A DNA stretch of 64,000 nucleotides, from contig JACKEJ010000006.1 in the NCBI GenBank assembly GCA_020633055.1, positions 372,001 to 436,000 of the forward strand, in the 5' to 3' direction. Every line of letters begins with the position of its first letter. Position 1 is the first letter of the stretch. Origin of the DNA: Sandaracinaceae bacterium. Lineage in GTDB: Bacteria > Myxococcota_A > Polyangia > Polyangiales > Houyiibacteriaceae. Positions 8,803 through 18,181 of the stretch are shown here, in pieces. The notes under the pieces were generated by a model that made no database searches, had not been told where the DNA came from, and saw nothing but the letters and a program-made list of their open reading frames with translations. The translations under genes and the position numbers were made by a program.

Positions 8803-9530
8803 GCGGGGCCGCACATTGGCACGTGCGCCGAGGGGATCCAATGCACCTTCGCGGGGCGCGCCGCGGCGTCGCCCACGGTGCCCGTACCCAGTCCACGCAC
8901 TGTTGTCACCCGCTGCACCCGAAACACCAAGATCACCACGTGGGCGGATCCGACGCAGCGGACCGACGCTACCGCAGCCGAGGGACACGACACAACCCCA
9001 CGGACCCGCGGATCTCGACCCGCACCTGAGGTATCGCGACAACGCGCGAAACGGGGGAGCACTCGAAGCGACACCTGTCGCCTGCATGCGACAGAGGACG
9101 CTCGCCACCCGGCGCCACACGCGCGAGAACTTCCCGTGAAGCGCGCCCTGCCGCGCCGACGGGAGCGCGCGGGTGGGCTGGCGCGCCGCTTGCTCTTGGT
9201 CCGGCGTCGAGTGGACGCCGGCGCGCATCGTCGTGGCCGTCGTCCCTGCAACCCGAGAGAAGGACGATCACCATGTTTCCCACCGAGCCTCCAGCCCCAC
9301 AGCAGCCCGCAGCACGGAGCGGTCAGGCGACCCGCGCCCGACGTCAGCGCCGCGTCATGCGGGGCGTTGACCTCAGCAACCCAAATCCGTCTTGGTGCCA
9401 AAGTTACAGGTGTGTTACATTAGAACCACTTCCGCGAGCATCTCTACGATCCGGGGAAGGCTGGTCCTTGCGCGCGGCGACACCTCGGCCGCTGTGGGTT
9501 TCGACCGGCGCTCATGACGGAGTGCGGACT
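8803..9530. other. Long intergenic region between divergent genes
   Basis: About 730 bases separate the barrel/PLC operon (leftward) from the EGF-repeat lipoprotein (rightward). Open frames here are compositionally poor and read as Arg/Pro-rich strings, so no gene is called. A more AT-rich patch near 9390-9430 may hold the promoter of the rightward gene. Nothing else recognisable was found. Confidence 0.5.
9392..9421 (+). promoter_or_regulatory. Possible sigma-70-like promoter for the EGF-repeat lipoprotein
   Basis: TTGGTG (9392-9397) and TACATT (9416-9421) are separated by 18 bases in the only AT-richer patch upstream of the gene at 9531. The match to the consensus is moderate. The untranslated leader would be about 100 bases. 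Confidence 0.25.
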
Positions 9531-12062
9531 ATGAAGACGAATGGTGTAGGGCGTGCAGCAGCGCATGTGCTGATGAGCGCGCTGGTACTGGCGCTTGGTG
9601 CGTGTGGTGGAGACGGGACCCCTGGCGCCGACATGGGCGTCGGGGCCGACCAGGGCGGCAACCTCGATCTGGGCATGACGACGGACCAGGCGATGGGCTG
9701 TGGGCAGGGCACGCAGGACAACGACGGTGACGATGTCTGCACCGCGGCTTGCGTCGGAGATGGCAGCTCTTGCTCCAACCACGGCACCTGCGACGACAGC
9801 TCCGGCACGCTCACTTGCACGTGCGACGCCGGATACAGCGGCGGGGACTGCAGCGTGAACGTGTGCGATGGCCAAGACTGCGGCGGAAACGGCAGCTGCA
9901 GCGGCGCCAGCGGCGCGGCCGTGTGCAACTGCTCGGTCGGCTTTCAGGACAACGACGGCGACCTCTCCTGTACGGCCTCTTGCGCCGTAGACGGCAGCTC
10001 CTGCTCCAACCAGGGCACGTGCGACGACTCCTCCGGGACCGCGACCTGCACGTGCAACGCCGGCTTCGGTGGCTCGGACTGCGGCAGCGTCGACTGCTCG
10101 GGCGTCGACTGCGGCAACGGCGGCACCTGTGACGCCGGCGGGAGCGTGGCGGTCTGCAACTGCGCGTCGGGTTTCCAAGACAACGACGGCGACCTCTCCT
10201 GCACGGTCGCGTGTGTCGGCGACGGCAGCTCCTGCTCGAGCCACGGCACCTGCGACGACTCGACGGGCGCTATCGCGTGCACCTGCGACACGGGCTACAG
10301 CGGCGCGGACTGCAGCGTCACCGACTGCGCTGGCATCGACTGTGGCAACGGCGGCACCTGCAACGACAGCGGAGCGAGCCCCGTCTGCGACTGCGCGACC
10401 GGCTTCCAGGACAACGACGGCGACCTGTCCTGCACGGTCGCGTGCGTCGGCGACGGCAGCTCCTGCTCCAACCACGGCACCTGCAGCGATGCCACGGGCG
10501 CGACGGTCTGCACCTGCGACATGGGCTACGACGGCGCGACGTGCGACGTGTGTGACACGGGCTTCGTCCTAGACGGCGGCAACTGCGCCATCCCGATTGC
10601 GGGTGGCCTCGTGACCGGGAACCCGGGGCAGTTCGGCGACGGCTCCACCGCCGCTTCCTGCCAGGACTATCGCAACCCCGCGGCAGGCTACACCTACCAG
10701 GGCAACACCGGCGACGGTGTGTACTTGGTGGACCCCTTCGGAACGGGTGCGTTCGAGGTCACCTGCGACATGACGACGGGCGGCGGCGGCTTCACGTTCG
10801 TGGACGCGGCGCTGGCCAACAACCAGCTCATGCTGACGGTCAACACGCTCGCCGGAACCTGCGCGCTGAACGGAGACAACCCGATCAGCTCGGACGGTGG
10901 AGGCAGTCACCGCTGTCACTTCGACATCGCCACCGGCTTCCAGTTCAACGAGCTCTTCACCAGCGGGTTCGAGATGACCTCCCGGTCCGGCTCAGGCGCG
11001 ACGACCGACGTCGTCTACCACACCGGTGATTGGGGCCCTGGCGGAGACTGCCCTGCCTCGAGCGGAGACGCGCGTCTCGGCGCGGGCGATGACACGGGTC
11101 CGGTGCTGAGCTTGGGCCAGTCCCTCGGAAGAACCGCGTGTGGCGGCTACCAGTCCTTCGCCGCAGACGTGGTGATCGGCACCATCGACGGTCGCGCGTC
11201 GACCGGCCTCACCAGCAGCACGCTGCGCCTGGAGGTGGACGAAAGCGGCGGTGAGCCAGAGGGGTACGAGTGGACCGCAGGCGGGGTCTACCTCCGTCGC
11301 AACGACCACAGCGTGACCAACGCCCTCACCGCCGTGGACCCCGGCGAGTACACGGACGGGACGCACGCCACGAGCTGCGCCGAGTACGCCGAGGGGCGCT
11401 TCGCGAATGGGCTCTTCTACGCTGCGTCGCAGGGAGACGGGACGTACCTGGTCGACGCCGACGGGCCGGGCGGCGCCGCACCGACCACCGTGGCGTGCGT
11501 CAATGGCGTCGAGGTCCTCCTCTTCTCCGACTGGGACCGTGGGACCGACCCGACGAACAGCACCTTGGCGTCGTTCCAGGCGCTCCATGTCGACGAGCTC
11601 GGCGCCATGCCGACGAACGTCTCGCTCATGGGTGAGATCGTCGAGCTGACCAGCCCGAACTCCATCCTGTGGTCTGACCTGAACTCGTCGTACGACGTGC
11701 TGTCCTACCGGCTGGACCTCACGGGCAACACGTCGAGCGAGGTCACGGTCGACATCGACTACTTCGGGTCTTCGCAGGAAGAGTCGGCGCTCTACATCTT
11801 CGCCACCGGCGCGTCCGGCACGACGAACATCGCTTGCTTCCACGACGCCGTCGAGGCCAACACGGACTACACGGCAGAGGAGCGGGCGCTCGTTCCCTAC
11901 GTCTGCGCAGACCCGGGTGGCAACGTCACCTGGAACGGCACCTTCACCGTCGACATCGGTGAGCCGGTGCTGTCGGTGACGCTGCGCAGCTTCCAGGGTG
12001 ACGCAAACCGAGGCGACTTCTCGCGCCTGGCTCGCTACCGCGTGTTCACGCCAGCGCCGTAG
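9531..12062 (+). CDS. Large EGF-repeat surface lipoprotein with fibrinogen-like modules
   Basis: An 843-residue protein. The signal peptide ends in lipobox LGAC (Cys at about residue 24). A D-x-G linker (ADMGVGADQGGNLDLG) is followed by about seven EGF-like modules of two alternating types (CVGDGSSCSNHGTC... and CGNGGTC... ending QDNDGDLSC) spanning about residues 60-345. After them come two modules resembling the N-terminal part of fibrinogen-like domains (SCQDY...GDGVYLVDPFG...VTCDM and SCAEY...GDGTYLVDADG), and a C-terminal beta-rich region. ATG 9531 is chosen for the lipoprotein signal; the frame runs open from 9273. Probably an adhesin or matrix protein. A hairpin follows at 12089. Confidence 0.85.
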   Translation: MKTNGVGRAAAHVLMSALVLALGACGGDGTPGADMGVGADQGGNLDLGMTTDQAMGCGQGTQDNDGDDVCTAACVGDGSSCSNHGTCDDSSGTLTCTCDAGYSGGDCSVNVCDGQDCGGNGSCSGASGAAVCNCSVGFQDNDGDLSCTASCAVDGSSCSNQGTCDDSSGTATCTCNAGFGGSDCGSVDCSGVDCGNGGTCDAGGSVAVCNCASGFQDNDGDLSCTVACVGDGSSCSSHGTCDDSTGAIACTCDTGYSGADCSVTDCAGIDCGNGGTCNDSGASPVCDCATGFQDNDGDLSCTVACVGDGSSCSNHGTCSDATGATVCTCDMGYDGATCDVCDTGFVLDGGNCAIPIAGGLVTGNPGQFGDGSTAASCQDYRNPAAGYTYQGNTGDGVYLVDPFGTGAFEVTCDMTTGGGGFTFVDAALANNQLMLTVNTLAGTCALNGDNPISSDGGGSHRCHFDIATGFQFNELFTSGFEMTSRSGSGATTDVVYHTGDWGPGGDCPASSGDARLGAGDDTGPVLSLGQSLGRTACGGYQSFAADVVIGTIDGRASTGLTSSTLRLEVDESGGEPEGYEWTAGGVYLRRNDHSVTNALTAVDPGEYTDGTHATSCAEYAEGRFANGLFYAASQGDGTYLVDADGPGGAAPTTVACVNGVEVLLFSDWDRGTDPTNSTLASFQALHVDELGAMPTNVSLMGEIVELTSPNSILWSDLNSSYDVLSYRLDLTGNTSSEVTVDIDYFGSSQEESALYIFATGASGTTNIACFHDAVEANTDYTAEERALVPYVCADPGGNVTWNGTFTVDIGEPVLSVTLRSFQGDANRGDFSRLARYRVFTPAP
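9711..10560 (+). repeat. Intragenic tandem repeat encoding EGF-like modules
   Basis: Imperfect direct repeats of roughly 230-240 bases, each carrying one EGF module pair. The segment coding QDNDGDLSCT recurs with almost identical DNA near 9945, 10180 and 10410, with a more diverged copy near 9713. The near identity suggests recent internal amplification or gene conversion. Confidence 0.75.
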
Positions 12063-12088
12063 CGGACGCGCGGGTTCCACCGCATGAC

Positions 12089-12126
12089 GCGACGAAGGGG
12101 GCAGCGGTGGCTGTCCCCTTCTTCGC
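12089..12126. terminator. Hairpin terminator between convergent genes
   Basis: A 17-base stem with two mismatches (GCGACGAAGGGGGCAGC pairing with GCTGTCCCCTTCTTCGC) and a GGTG loop, followed by TTCT. It lies in the 123-base gap between the convergent genes ending at 12062 and 12186, so it may serve both strands. Confidence 0.65.
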
Positions 12127-12185
12127 TTCTGCAGGTGGCGCGCGGTCAAGCTTGCCACGGGGGCGGCGTCGTCCAGGGACCCTCG

Positions 12186-13643
12186 TCAAGGCGCGACCCG
12201 CGCGGGCTGGGCGTACGCCGTGAGGGCAGCGTGATCGTCCTCGAGCACGAAGCCTGCCGCGATGGCGTCCTGAGCGCTCGCCTCGTACAGCCGCTCGTAC
12301 TCCGCCCGCGAGCTGTAGAGCTCGGCGATGCGCTCGTCCGAGAGGGGAGTGGTGGAGCCCATCAGCATGCAGATGACGCTCGAGCTCGCGGGGACGCCCG
12401 AGAGGATGTCCACGGGCACGTCTACCAGCGGCGTGCGGATGCCGCCCAGCGCGATGCCGTCCGCGTCACGCAGCGCAGCCGTCGCGGTGCCGCTCTGGTC
12501 CAGCTCCACCCGGTCCGCTGTGGGCGGCGCCGTGCCATCGCTCAGCCATGCGACGAGCGCCCGCAGCGCGGCCTTGGCCACCAGGTGCGTCGGGCCGTCG
12601 TTGACGGGCTGGCCGCAGTCGATCAGCGACGCGGCTTCGCCCAAGAGGTGCTGGTCCGCGTGGGCGGTGCCCGCGATCTCCCACAGGCGGAAGGTGTCGC
12701 TGTCGGGCTGCCGCGCCTGCCACGAGCTGAGCACCGTGTAGATGTCGCCCTCGGTCTGGATGTTCATCACCGGGGCCTCCACGTCGGCGCGGAACACAGG
12801 GCGGCCGCGCGAGAAGATGGCGCGGCCGATGTCCGCCGACTCCCCCGGGCCTACCAGTCCCAGCGTGAAGCCGCCGCGGCTGTGCACGAAGAACCCGTCG
12901 AACACCTGCTCCGTGCCCTGCACGCCGTTGTAGTAGGTGGTGAGCGCCATGGCCGACTGCGACTCGCCCGCGGCGATCAGCAGGCTCGGGCGCACGCCCC
13001 CCAGCACGCGGCCGCCACGTCGCAGGGCGCGCGCGATCTGCGTGTAGATGTCGAACGCGTAGCCGTCCCCAGGGTGCGTCAGCGTCCCGTAGCGCTCCGG
13101 GTCGATGACCTTCAGCCCCACGCCGGCGCGCTCGTCCATGATGCCGGTGGACACCAGCACGGGCCCGCCCTCGACGCCGATCAGCTGTGCCGACACGCCG
13201 ACCCAGATGTGGCCCTGCCGCGCGATCTCTTCGACCAGCGTCATGTATTCCGGGTCCGCGTCGACGCCGCCGCTCACGTTGAGCCACTCCACGATGACCA
13301 CGCCGCTCGCGGCCGCCGGGTCGACGGGGCGCCGCACGACGATGCGGGTGCGATACTCGGCGGACGTGGTGCGCGAGAGGGTCCACACGCCGTCGTTGGA
13401 CAGGCCCCCGTCACCCGCGGCGTACGCGGTCGCGGTCCCCGTCGCGAGGTACTCGTGCAGCTCGTAGCCCTCGGGCACCGCCACGCCCCCGACGGAGGCG
13501 ATGAACGGTCCGTCGCCGCCGCTGAGCTCCTCGGAGAGGTCGGCGCGGTCTTCGCTTGCGGTGCTGCACGCGGCGAGCGCCGTGGCGCACAACGACAAGG
13601 CCACGCAGGCGCGGGCCGCGAGGGAGAGGCGTGGGGGGCTCAT
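12186..13643 (-). CDS. Alpha/beta-hydrolase-domain lipoprotein (Abhydrolase_10-like)
   Basis: A 485-residue protein. The signal peptide has lipobox ALAACS (Cys near residue 25), followed by a hydrolase domain. Landmarks are TRIVVRRPVDPAAASGVVIVEWLNVSGG near residue 90, the nucleophile elbow LIAAGESQSAMAL near residue 205, and a late AGTAHADQH that could supply the catalytic His. The pattern fits the 'alpha/beta hydrolase domain-containing' family of about 450-500 residues common in actinobacteria and myxobacteria, whose substrates are undefined. ATG 13643 was chosen over 13679 because it starts the signal peptide directly. It neighbours a second secreted hydrolase on the same strand, with an 86-base gap. 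Confidence 0.8.
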   Translation of the reverse strand: MSPPRLSLAARACVALSLCATALAACSTASEDRADLSEELSGGDGPFIASVGGVAVPEGYELHEYLATGTATAYAAGDGGLSNDGVWTLSRTTSAEYRTRIVVRRPVDPAAASGVVIVEWLNVSGGVDADPEYMTLVEEIARQGHIWVGVSAQLIGVEGGPVLVSTGIMDERAGVGLKVIDPERYGTLTHPGDGYAFDIYTQIARALRRGGRVLGGVRPSLLIAAGESQSAMALTTYYNGVQGTEQVFDGFFVHSRGGFTLGLVGPGESADIGRAIFSRGRPVFRADVEAPVMNIQTEGDIYTVLSSWQARQPDSDTFRLWEIAGTAHADQHLLGEAASLIDCGQPVNDGPTHLVAKAALRALVAWLSDGTAPPTADRVELDQSGTATAALRDADGIALGGIRTPLVDVPVDILSGVPASSSVICMLMGSTTPLSDERIAELYSSRAEYERLYEASAQDAIAAGFVLEDDHAALTAYAQPARVAP

Positions 13644-13729
13644 GCGCAAACGATAGAGGCCACTCGCCGCTCGGCGCAATGACCGTTCGCGGCCATGGGT
13701 TGACCGCCGAGCGACGCGCCTTGGTGCCT

Positions 13730-15094
13730 TCAGTCGAACACGACGATGCTCACCCCGTCGGGCTCGGCGGGGCGGCGCGGCATGGCGAGGCGTCGCTCGC
13801 CCAGCTGCACCACGGTGGACACGCGCGGGTCGGCCCCGGGCGCGAAGTCGGCGCCGGCCAAGAACGGGAAGGTCTGGAACAGCGCGACGGGCGTCAGGTC
13901 GGTCTCGTCGTTGCCGTTGTCGTCGAAGAAGAAGAGCGCGATGGTGGTGTTGTCGCGGTTCGTGTACGCGTCCCCGCTCAGGTCGACGTCGTCGAGCAGC
14001 AGCTGGTCGCCCGGCTGGAGCGCGCGGTTGGCCAGGAAGATGACGGTGGTGGGCTGGTCCTCGTCGAACTTCAGCGCGCTGACGAGCACGCGCGCGAGCC
14101 CTGTGGTGGGCAAGGTGCGCAGGTACACCTTCGTGTTCGTGCGCAGGAAGGGCTCGCGGAAGTAGTGCACGCTGCGCCCGCTGACGGGCGTGATGTGGAA
14201 CTCGTAGTGCGTGTCCGGCGCGCCCTGGAACGGGCCCCAGTAGCCCTGCGCGTTCGCGATGAACGTGGCGCGGGGGCGGGCGCGTCGGCGCTGTCCGCTG
14301 TCCGCGTCCACCTCGTAGATGTCCACCGTCGCTCCCTCCGCGGGGCGGTTCTCACCCAGCGTCGCGGCGCGCCCGGCGATGACGATGGGCTCCTCCTGCG
14401 CGACGATGGCGCTCACGGCGGGCGGGGCGTCGTTCAAGAACTCCCAGATGGCCTCGAACGAGTCGTCCCGTGTCGCCACCTCGTAGTGGTCCGCGGTCTC
14501 GAGGTCGACGTTCGTCGCACCCTCGATGCCGTCGTTCGTCACCACGCGGTCGTTCGCCGAGAACAGGTTCAGCGTCGGCACGCCACCGGCGCTGCCTGGA
14601 GGCGCGTCTTCGTCGCCGCTCGCGATGTGGACGTAGCGCCGCACCTTGGCTGCGCGCGCGTCGTCGCTCAGGTAGGTGTAGCCGATGCCGCCCCCCGCCG
14701 AGTGCCCGAGGAGGTCGACCTGGGTGGCGCCCGTCACGCTCAGCACCTCGTCGATGAAGGCGTCCAAGAGCGCTGGGCTGTTGCCGCCTCCGATGGAGTT
14801 CCAGTCGTAGACGAACAACCGGTCCTGACAGTAGCCGTTCGCGACAAAGCGCATGACGTGGTTGGCGTAGGTGTCCCCCGAGGCGAGGAAGCCGTGCACC
14901 ATCACCACCGGCACGTGAGGGTTCTCGCAGCCCTCGGCCCACGGCGGCAGCAGCGTGGTCGGCCGCTCCTCCCAGCCGGGATCCGTGCTCCCTCCGCCGT
15001 CGCCCCCACAGCCGAGCGGCGCGATGGCGAAGACGAGGACGAGGGCTACCGAGGGGAACAGGAGAGCTGGATGAGGTGAGGTGGGGTGGGGCAT
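13730..15094 (-). CDS. Secreted lipase/esterase lipoprotein with C-terminal beta-sandwich
   Basis: A 454-residue protein. The signal peptide ends LGCG (lipid Cys 29). An alpha/beta-hydrolase follows with the oxyanion strand VPVVMVHGF (residues 62-69) and the nucleophile elbow LLGHSAGGGIG (Ser 132), typical of class 2 lipases. Residues from about 250 on are beta-rich (VDIYEVDADSGQ, YRT/VYLRTLPT, TTIALFFFDDNGNDETDLTP) and resemble the C-terminal lipid-binding domains of lipases like archaeal AF1763; that comparison is inference. Likely hydrolyses exogenous esters at the cell surface. It is upstream of, and on the same strand as, another exported hydrolase. Confidence 0.82.
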   Translation of the reverse strand: MPHPTSPHPALLFPSVALVLVFAIAPLGCGGDGGGSTDPGWEERPTTLLPPWAEGCENPHVPVVMVHGFLASGDTYANHVMRFVANGYCQDRLFVYDWNSIGGGNSPALLDAFIDEVLSVTGATQVDLLGHSAGGGIGYTYLSDDARAAKVRRYVHIASGDEDAPPGSAGGVPTLNLFSANDRVVTNDGIEGATNVDLETADHYEVATRDDSFEAIWEFLNDAPPAVSAIVAQEEPIVIAGRAATLGENRPAEGATVDIYEVDADSGQRRRARPRATFIANAQGYWGPFQGAPDTHYEFHITPVSGRSVHYFREPFLRTNTKVYLRTLPTTGLARVLVSALKFDEDQPTTVIFLANRALQPGDQLLLDDVDLSGDAYTNRDNTTIALFFFDDNGNDETDLTPVALFQTFPFLAGADFAPGADPRVSTVVQLGERRLAMPRRPAEPDGVSIVVFD

Positions 15095-15158
15095 GGCGCT
15101 CTCAAAGGTCGCGGCTTGTGCTCTTTCGCGTCAAGCTGGACCCGCGTAGAGTCTGGGG

Positions 15159-15653
15159 ATGCGTCGTGCGCCACTCACGGACTCCCTCACCGTGCACCGC
15201 CGCTCGGCGGCCGGCTGCGTCGCCTCGCTCGACCACTTCGTGCTGCTGCGCTGCTACGGGGCCATGGACCGCCCGGACCTGCTCGCGACCCTCGACGCGT
15301 TCGCCGTCGCCAGCCGCGCGCGCCCGAACGCCATCTCGTCACTCACCGTCATCGACCCCAGCACCGAGTTCCCCACCGAGGACGCGCGCCGCGTGTGCAT
15401 CCAGCTCATCGAGCAGACCCACGAGAGCGTGCGTGCAGGCGCCACCGTCGTGCTGGGGGACGGCTTCTGGGCCAGCGCCCTGCGCAGCGTGCTCACCACG
15501 TTCAACGCCATCGGCGGACGCCGGCGCAGCGCGCGCACGTTCGGAGATTTGGGCGAAGCCGTCCCGTGGCTGCTGGACACCGGAGGGGACGCGCGAGCCA
15601 CCTACGAGGTGGCGCTGCTCGACGCGCTCGAGTCGATGCGCCCGGCCACATGA
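15159..15653 (+). CDS. Small conserved protein, STAS-like
   Basis: A 164-residue cytoplasmic protein without signal peptide. The segment FVLLRCYGAMDRPDLLATLDAF followed by SSLTVIDPSTEFPTEDARRVCI and a glycine-poor helix resembles proteins of the STAS/SpoIIAA-like fold found singly in myxobacteria. No catalytic residue stands out. It lies 65 bases upstream of the alanine racemase gene on the same strand, so both may share a transcript. The family assignment is tentative; the gene itself is supported by its sensible composition. Confidence 0.55.
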   Translation: MRRAPLTDSLTVHRRSAAGCVASLDHFVLLRCYGAMDRPDLLATLDAFAVASRARPNAISSLTVIDPSTEFPTEDARRVCIQLIEQTHESVRAGATVVLGDGFWASALRSVLTTFNAIGGRRRSARTFGDLGEAVPWLLDTGGDARATYEVALLDALESMRPAT

Positions 15654-15718
15654 ACGTCGGGCGACGTGTTGGGGCGCGCCACGTTGCGGTCCGCGGGGCG
15701 ACGGGGTAGCCATCCGAC

Positions 15719-16885
15719 GTGCGTTCGCCCCGCGACACGTTGATCCTCAAGCCGCGCCTACAGGCCGCCGAGGACACGCTGCGCCCGACGCGCGCGGAGA
15801 TCGACCTCGACGCCGTCGTCCACAACCTGGGGGTCGCGCGGGCGCTGGTCGGACGCAGCCGCGTGCTGGCCGTGGTCAAGGCGGACGGCTATGGCCACGG
15901 CGTGGTCCCGGTGGCCCAGCGCCTCCAGGAGGCGGGGGCCTACGGCTTCGGCGTCGCGCTGGCCGAGGAGGCCCTCGAGCTGCGCGCAGCGGGCATCCAG
16001 ACCGAGATCGTGGTCCTGAACGGTGTGCACGGCGGCGCTCACGAGGAGGTCGTCGCGGCGGGCCTCACCCCCGTGGTCTACGAGCTGCCGGAGCTACGCG
16101 CCTTCTCGCGTGTCGCCGAGCGGCGGGGTGCGCCCGTGGCCGTGCACCTCAAGGTGGACACGGGCATGAGCCGCCTGGGTGTGCCCTGCGACGTGCTGCC
16201 CGCGTTCCTGCGCGCCATCGCCGAGCTGGGGCCCACGGGCGCCGTGCAGATCAGCGGGTGCATGACCCACCTCAGCTCGGCGGACAGCGACGCGGACGTC
16301 ACGCGCGAGCAGCTGCGGCGCTTCGACGAGGCCGTCGCGCTCGTGCGCGACCACGGTCACCGCCCGAGTGTGCTGCACGCGGCGAACACGGCCGGCGCGT
16401 TCCTTCACCCCAGCTCCCGCTACGACCTGGTACGGCTGGGCAGCGGCCTGTTCGGCTACGGGCCGCCGGGCACGGAGCAGGCGGGGCTGCGACCCGCGAT
16501 GCGCCTGCGCACGGAGGTCATCTCCCTGCGACGCCTGCCGGCGGGGACGCGCGTGGGCTACGACGGCACCTTCACCGCCCCGAGCGAGCGCCTCATCGCG
16601 ACCATCCCCGTGGGCTACGGCGACGGGCTCATCCGGGCTACCAGCAACCGCGCCGAGGTGTTGGTGCGCGGGCGCCGCTGCCCCATCGTGGGCAACGTCT
16701 CGATGGACCTGACGGGCGTGGACGTCAGCGCGGTGCCCGGCGTACAGCTCGGCGACGAGGTGGTGCTGCTCGGCCGACAGGGGGACGAGCACATCGACGC
16801 GTACGAGCTGGCGCGCTCTGCCGGGACCATCCACTACGAGGTGCTCACCAACGTGTCGCGGCGCGTGCCCCGCTTCTACGGCTGA
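15719..16885 (+). CDS. alr: Alanine racemase
   Basis: A 388-residue pyridoxal-phosphate enzyme that interconverts L- and D-alanine for peptidoglycan. The PLP lysine is in AVVKADGYGHG (Lys 54), with substrate-site motifs KVDTGMSRLG (145-154) and LHAANTAG, the catalytic tyrosine in RVGYDGTF (Tyr 281) and the conserved IVGNVSMD near residue 320. Length matches the family (about 360-390). The start codon is GTG 15719; the family's usual beginning (PTRAEIDLDAVVHN) follows at about residue 23, so the N-terminal 20 residues could be over-called. No mur or ddl gene is adjacent. Confidence 0.95.
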   Translation: MRSPRDTLILKPRLQAAEDTLRPTRAEIDLDAVVHNLGVARALVGRSRVLAVVKADGYGHGVVPVAQRLQEAGAYGFGVALAEEALELRAAGIQTEIVVLNGVHGGAHEEVVAAGLTPVVYELPELRAFSRVAERRGAPVAVHLKVDTGMSRLGVPCDVLPAFLRAIAELGPTGAVQISGCMTHLSSADSDADVTREQLRRFDEAVALVRDHGHRPSVLHAANTAGAFLHPSSRYDLVRLGSGLFGYGPPGTEQAGLRPAMRLRTEVISLRRLPAGTRVGYDGTFTAPSERLIATIPVGYGDGLIRATSNRAEVLVRGRRCPIVGNVSMDLTGVDVSAVPGVQLGDEVVLLGRQGDEHIDAYELARSAGTIHYEVLTNVSRRVPRFYG

Positions 16886-16949
16886 CGCGCGCCACCGTCC
16901 GGGACGGAGCTCGGAGCGACGTCAGTCGGAAAGAAACACGGTCCGGGAG

Positions 16950-18032
16950 TCACGGCGCGGCGTCGGCGGGTGAATCTGACGACGCGCCGCTGGCGGGCGC
17001 TTCCAACGGCGCGGCGTCGGCTGGAGCCTCGAAGTCGGCTGGAGCCTCGAAGGACGCGCCGGCTTCGAAGCCCAGCAGCACGATGGTGATCACGCGCTCG
17101 ACAGCGCTGGGATCGAGCGAGAGGTCGAGCAAGAGCACCGGGCCCTCCGTGCTGACCCGCAGCGCGTCGCGCAGCTCGAGCACGCCGGCTTCGGCCGCAT
17201 AGGGCTCCTGCGCAGCCTCGTCCAGCTTGGCCTCGAGCTCTGCCATGACCTGCTCCGCCACCGCGTCGTCCGTGAAGCGCGCAAATGCGTGCGCCACGAC
17301 CGCGCTGCCGATGTCCACCCGCGCGCCCATGGACACGGTCGACGCCCGCGGGCTCCAGTCTTCGGACAGCTCGCCACGCAGCGTCTCCGAGATCTCGGCC
17401 GCGTACGTGAGCGTGTGTTCGCCCAGCCCCACACGGCGAGCCGCGTCGAGCACCACGGGCCGGCCGGGCCCGCCCGACGGGGTCAGCCCATCGACGCGGT
17501 CCAGCGCAGCGAGCACCAGGTCGCTCGTCCCGAAGGCCAGCGTGTGGTCCTCCACGAGCGCCAGCACCATGCCGTCCCCGTAGCGCAGGCGGTGCGCGCG
17601 GTGCTCGCCCGGAGCGTGCTCCTGGCCCAGCAGGTCCACATCCTCGTCGACGAAGCGCCCACGGGCCAGCACGACAAACGGGCTCACGCCGCTCTCGCTC
17701 TCGGCGGGCCGGTAGCGGTACGCGAGCGCGACGCGGTCCACCCGCCCGAGCAGCTCACGCAGGGCGCGTGCTCTCTCGTCGAAGACCGAGGCCAGGCGCT
17801 CGTCCAGGCGCTGCACGAACGGGGCGGCCAGCAGTGTGTCGACTTCCAGCAGCAAGACGCCTTCGGCGTCGTGCGGTAGCAGCTCCAGCAACTCGGGGGT
17901 CTCGGTGCGGGAAGGGTCCTGCACCCCGCCCCCGCGCTGGCAGCTTGCGTTTGTGACCAGCAGTGCGGCGTAGAGCGCCACGACGCAGGCGCGACCACGC
18001 GCGGCGCGCGGGGAGGGGGACGGGCGATCCAT
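16950..18032 (-). CDS. Lipoprotein of unknown function with Ala/Pro repeat tail
   Basis: A 360-residue protein. The signal peptide ends VTNASC (lipid Cys 31). The mature part begins ELLPHDAEGVLLLEVDTLLAAPFVQRLDERLASVF, a pattern seen in DUF3352-like or uncharacterised myxobacterial lipoproteins that compute no known activity. The C-terminal 40 residues are a short repeat of EAPAD/EAPASG, encoded by tandem GC-rich DNA repeats between about 16990 and 17060. It converges with alr (64-base gap). No function can be assigned. Confidence 0.7.
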   Translation of the reverse strand: MDRPSPSPRAARGRACVVALYAALLVTNASCQRGGGVQDPSRTETPELLELLPHDAEGVLLLEVDTLLAAPFVQRLDERLASVFDERARALRELLGRVDRVALAYRYRPAESESGVSPFVVLARGRFVDEDVDLLGQEHAPGEHRAHRLRYGDGMVLALVEDHTLAFGTSDLVLAALDRVDGLTPSGGPGRPVVLDAARRVGLGEHTLTYAAEISETLRGELSEDWSPRASTVSMGARVDIGSAVVAHAFARFTDDAVAEQVMAELEAKLDEAAQEPYAAEAGVLELRDALRVSTEGPVLLLDLSLDPSAVERVITIVLLGFEAGASFEAPADFEAPADAAPLEAPASGASSDSPADAAP

Positions 18033-18181
18033 CCGGCGATGCTATCAGCCGAAGACACGGACGCGAAGCACGCTGAGCGCAGCCTGCCCGTGCTCGACAA
18101 CCGGGGACTCGTCGCGCGGCGCACCATCCGCGCCCGGCCGGTCTGCCGCCCCGCGCCACGGCGGCCTCGTGATGATGCGCG

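Noticed and set aside
9444..12158. Long minus-strand frames opposite the EGF-repeat protein
   Set aside because: The EGF and fibrinogen-like modules fix the plus strand as coding. The antisense frames reflect repeat DNA with GC-rich third positions.
12084..13682. Plus-strand frame opposite the Abhydrolase_10-like gene
   Set aside because: It is without motifs, while the minus strand has a signal peptide, lipobox and nucleophile elbow.
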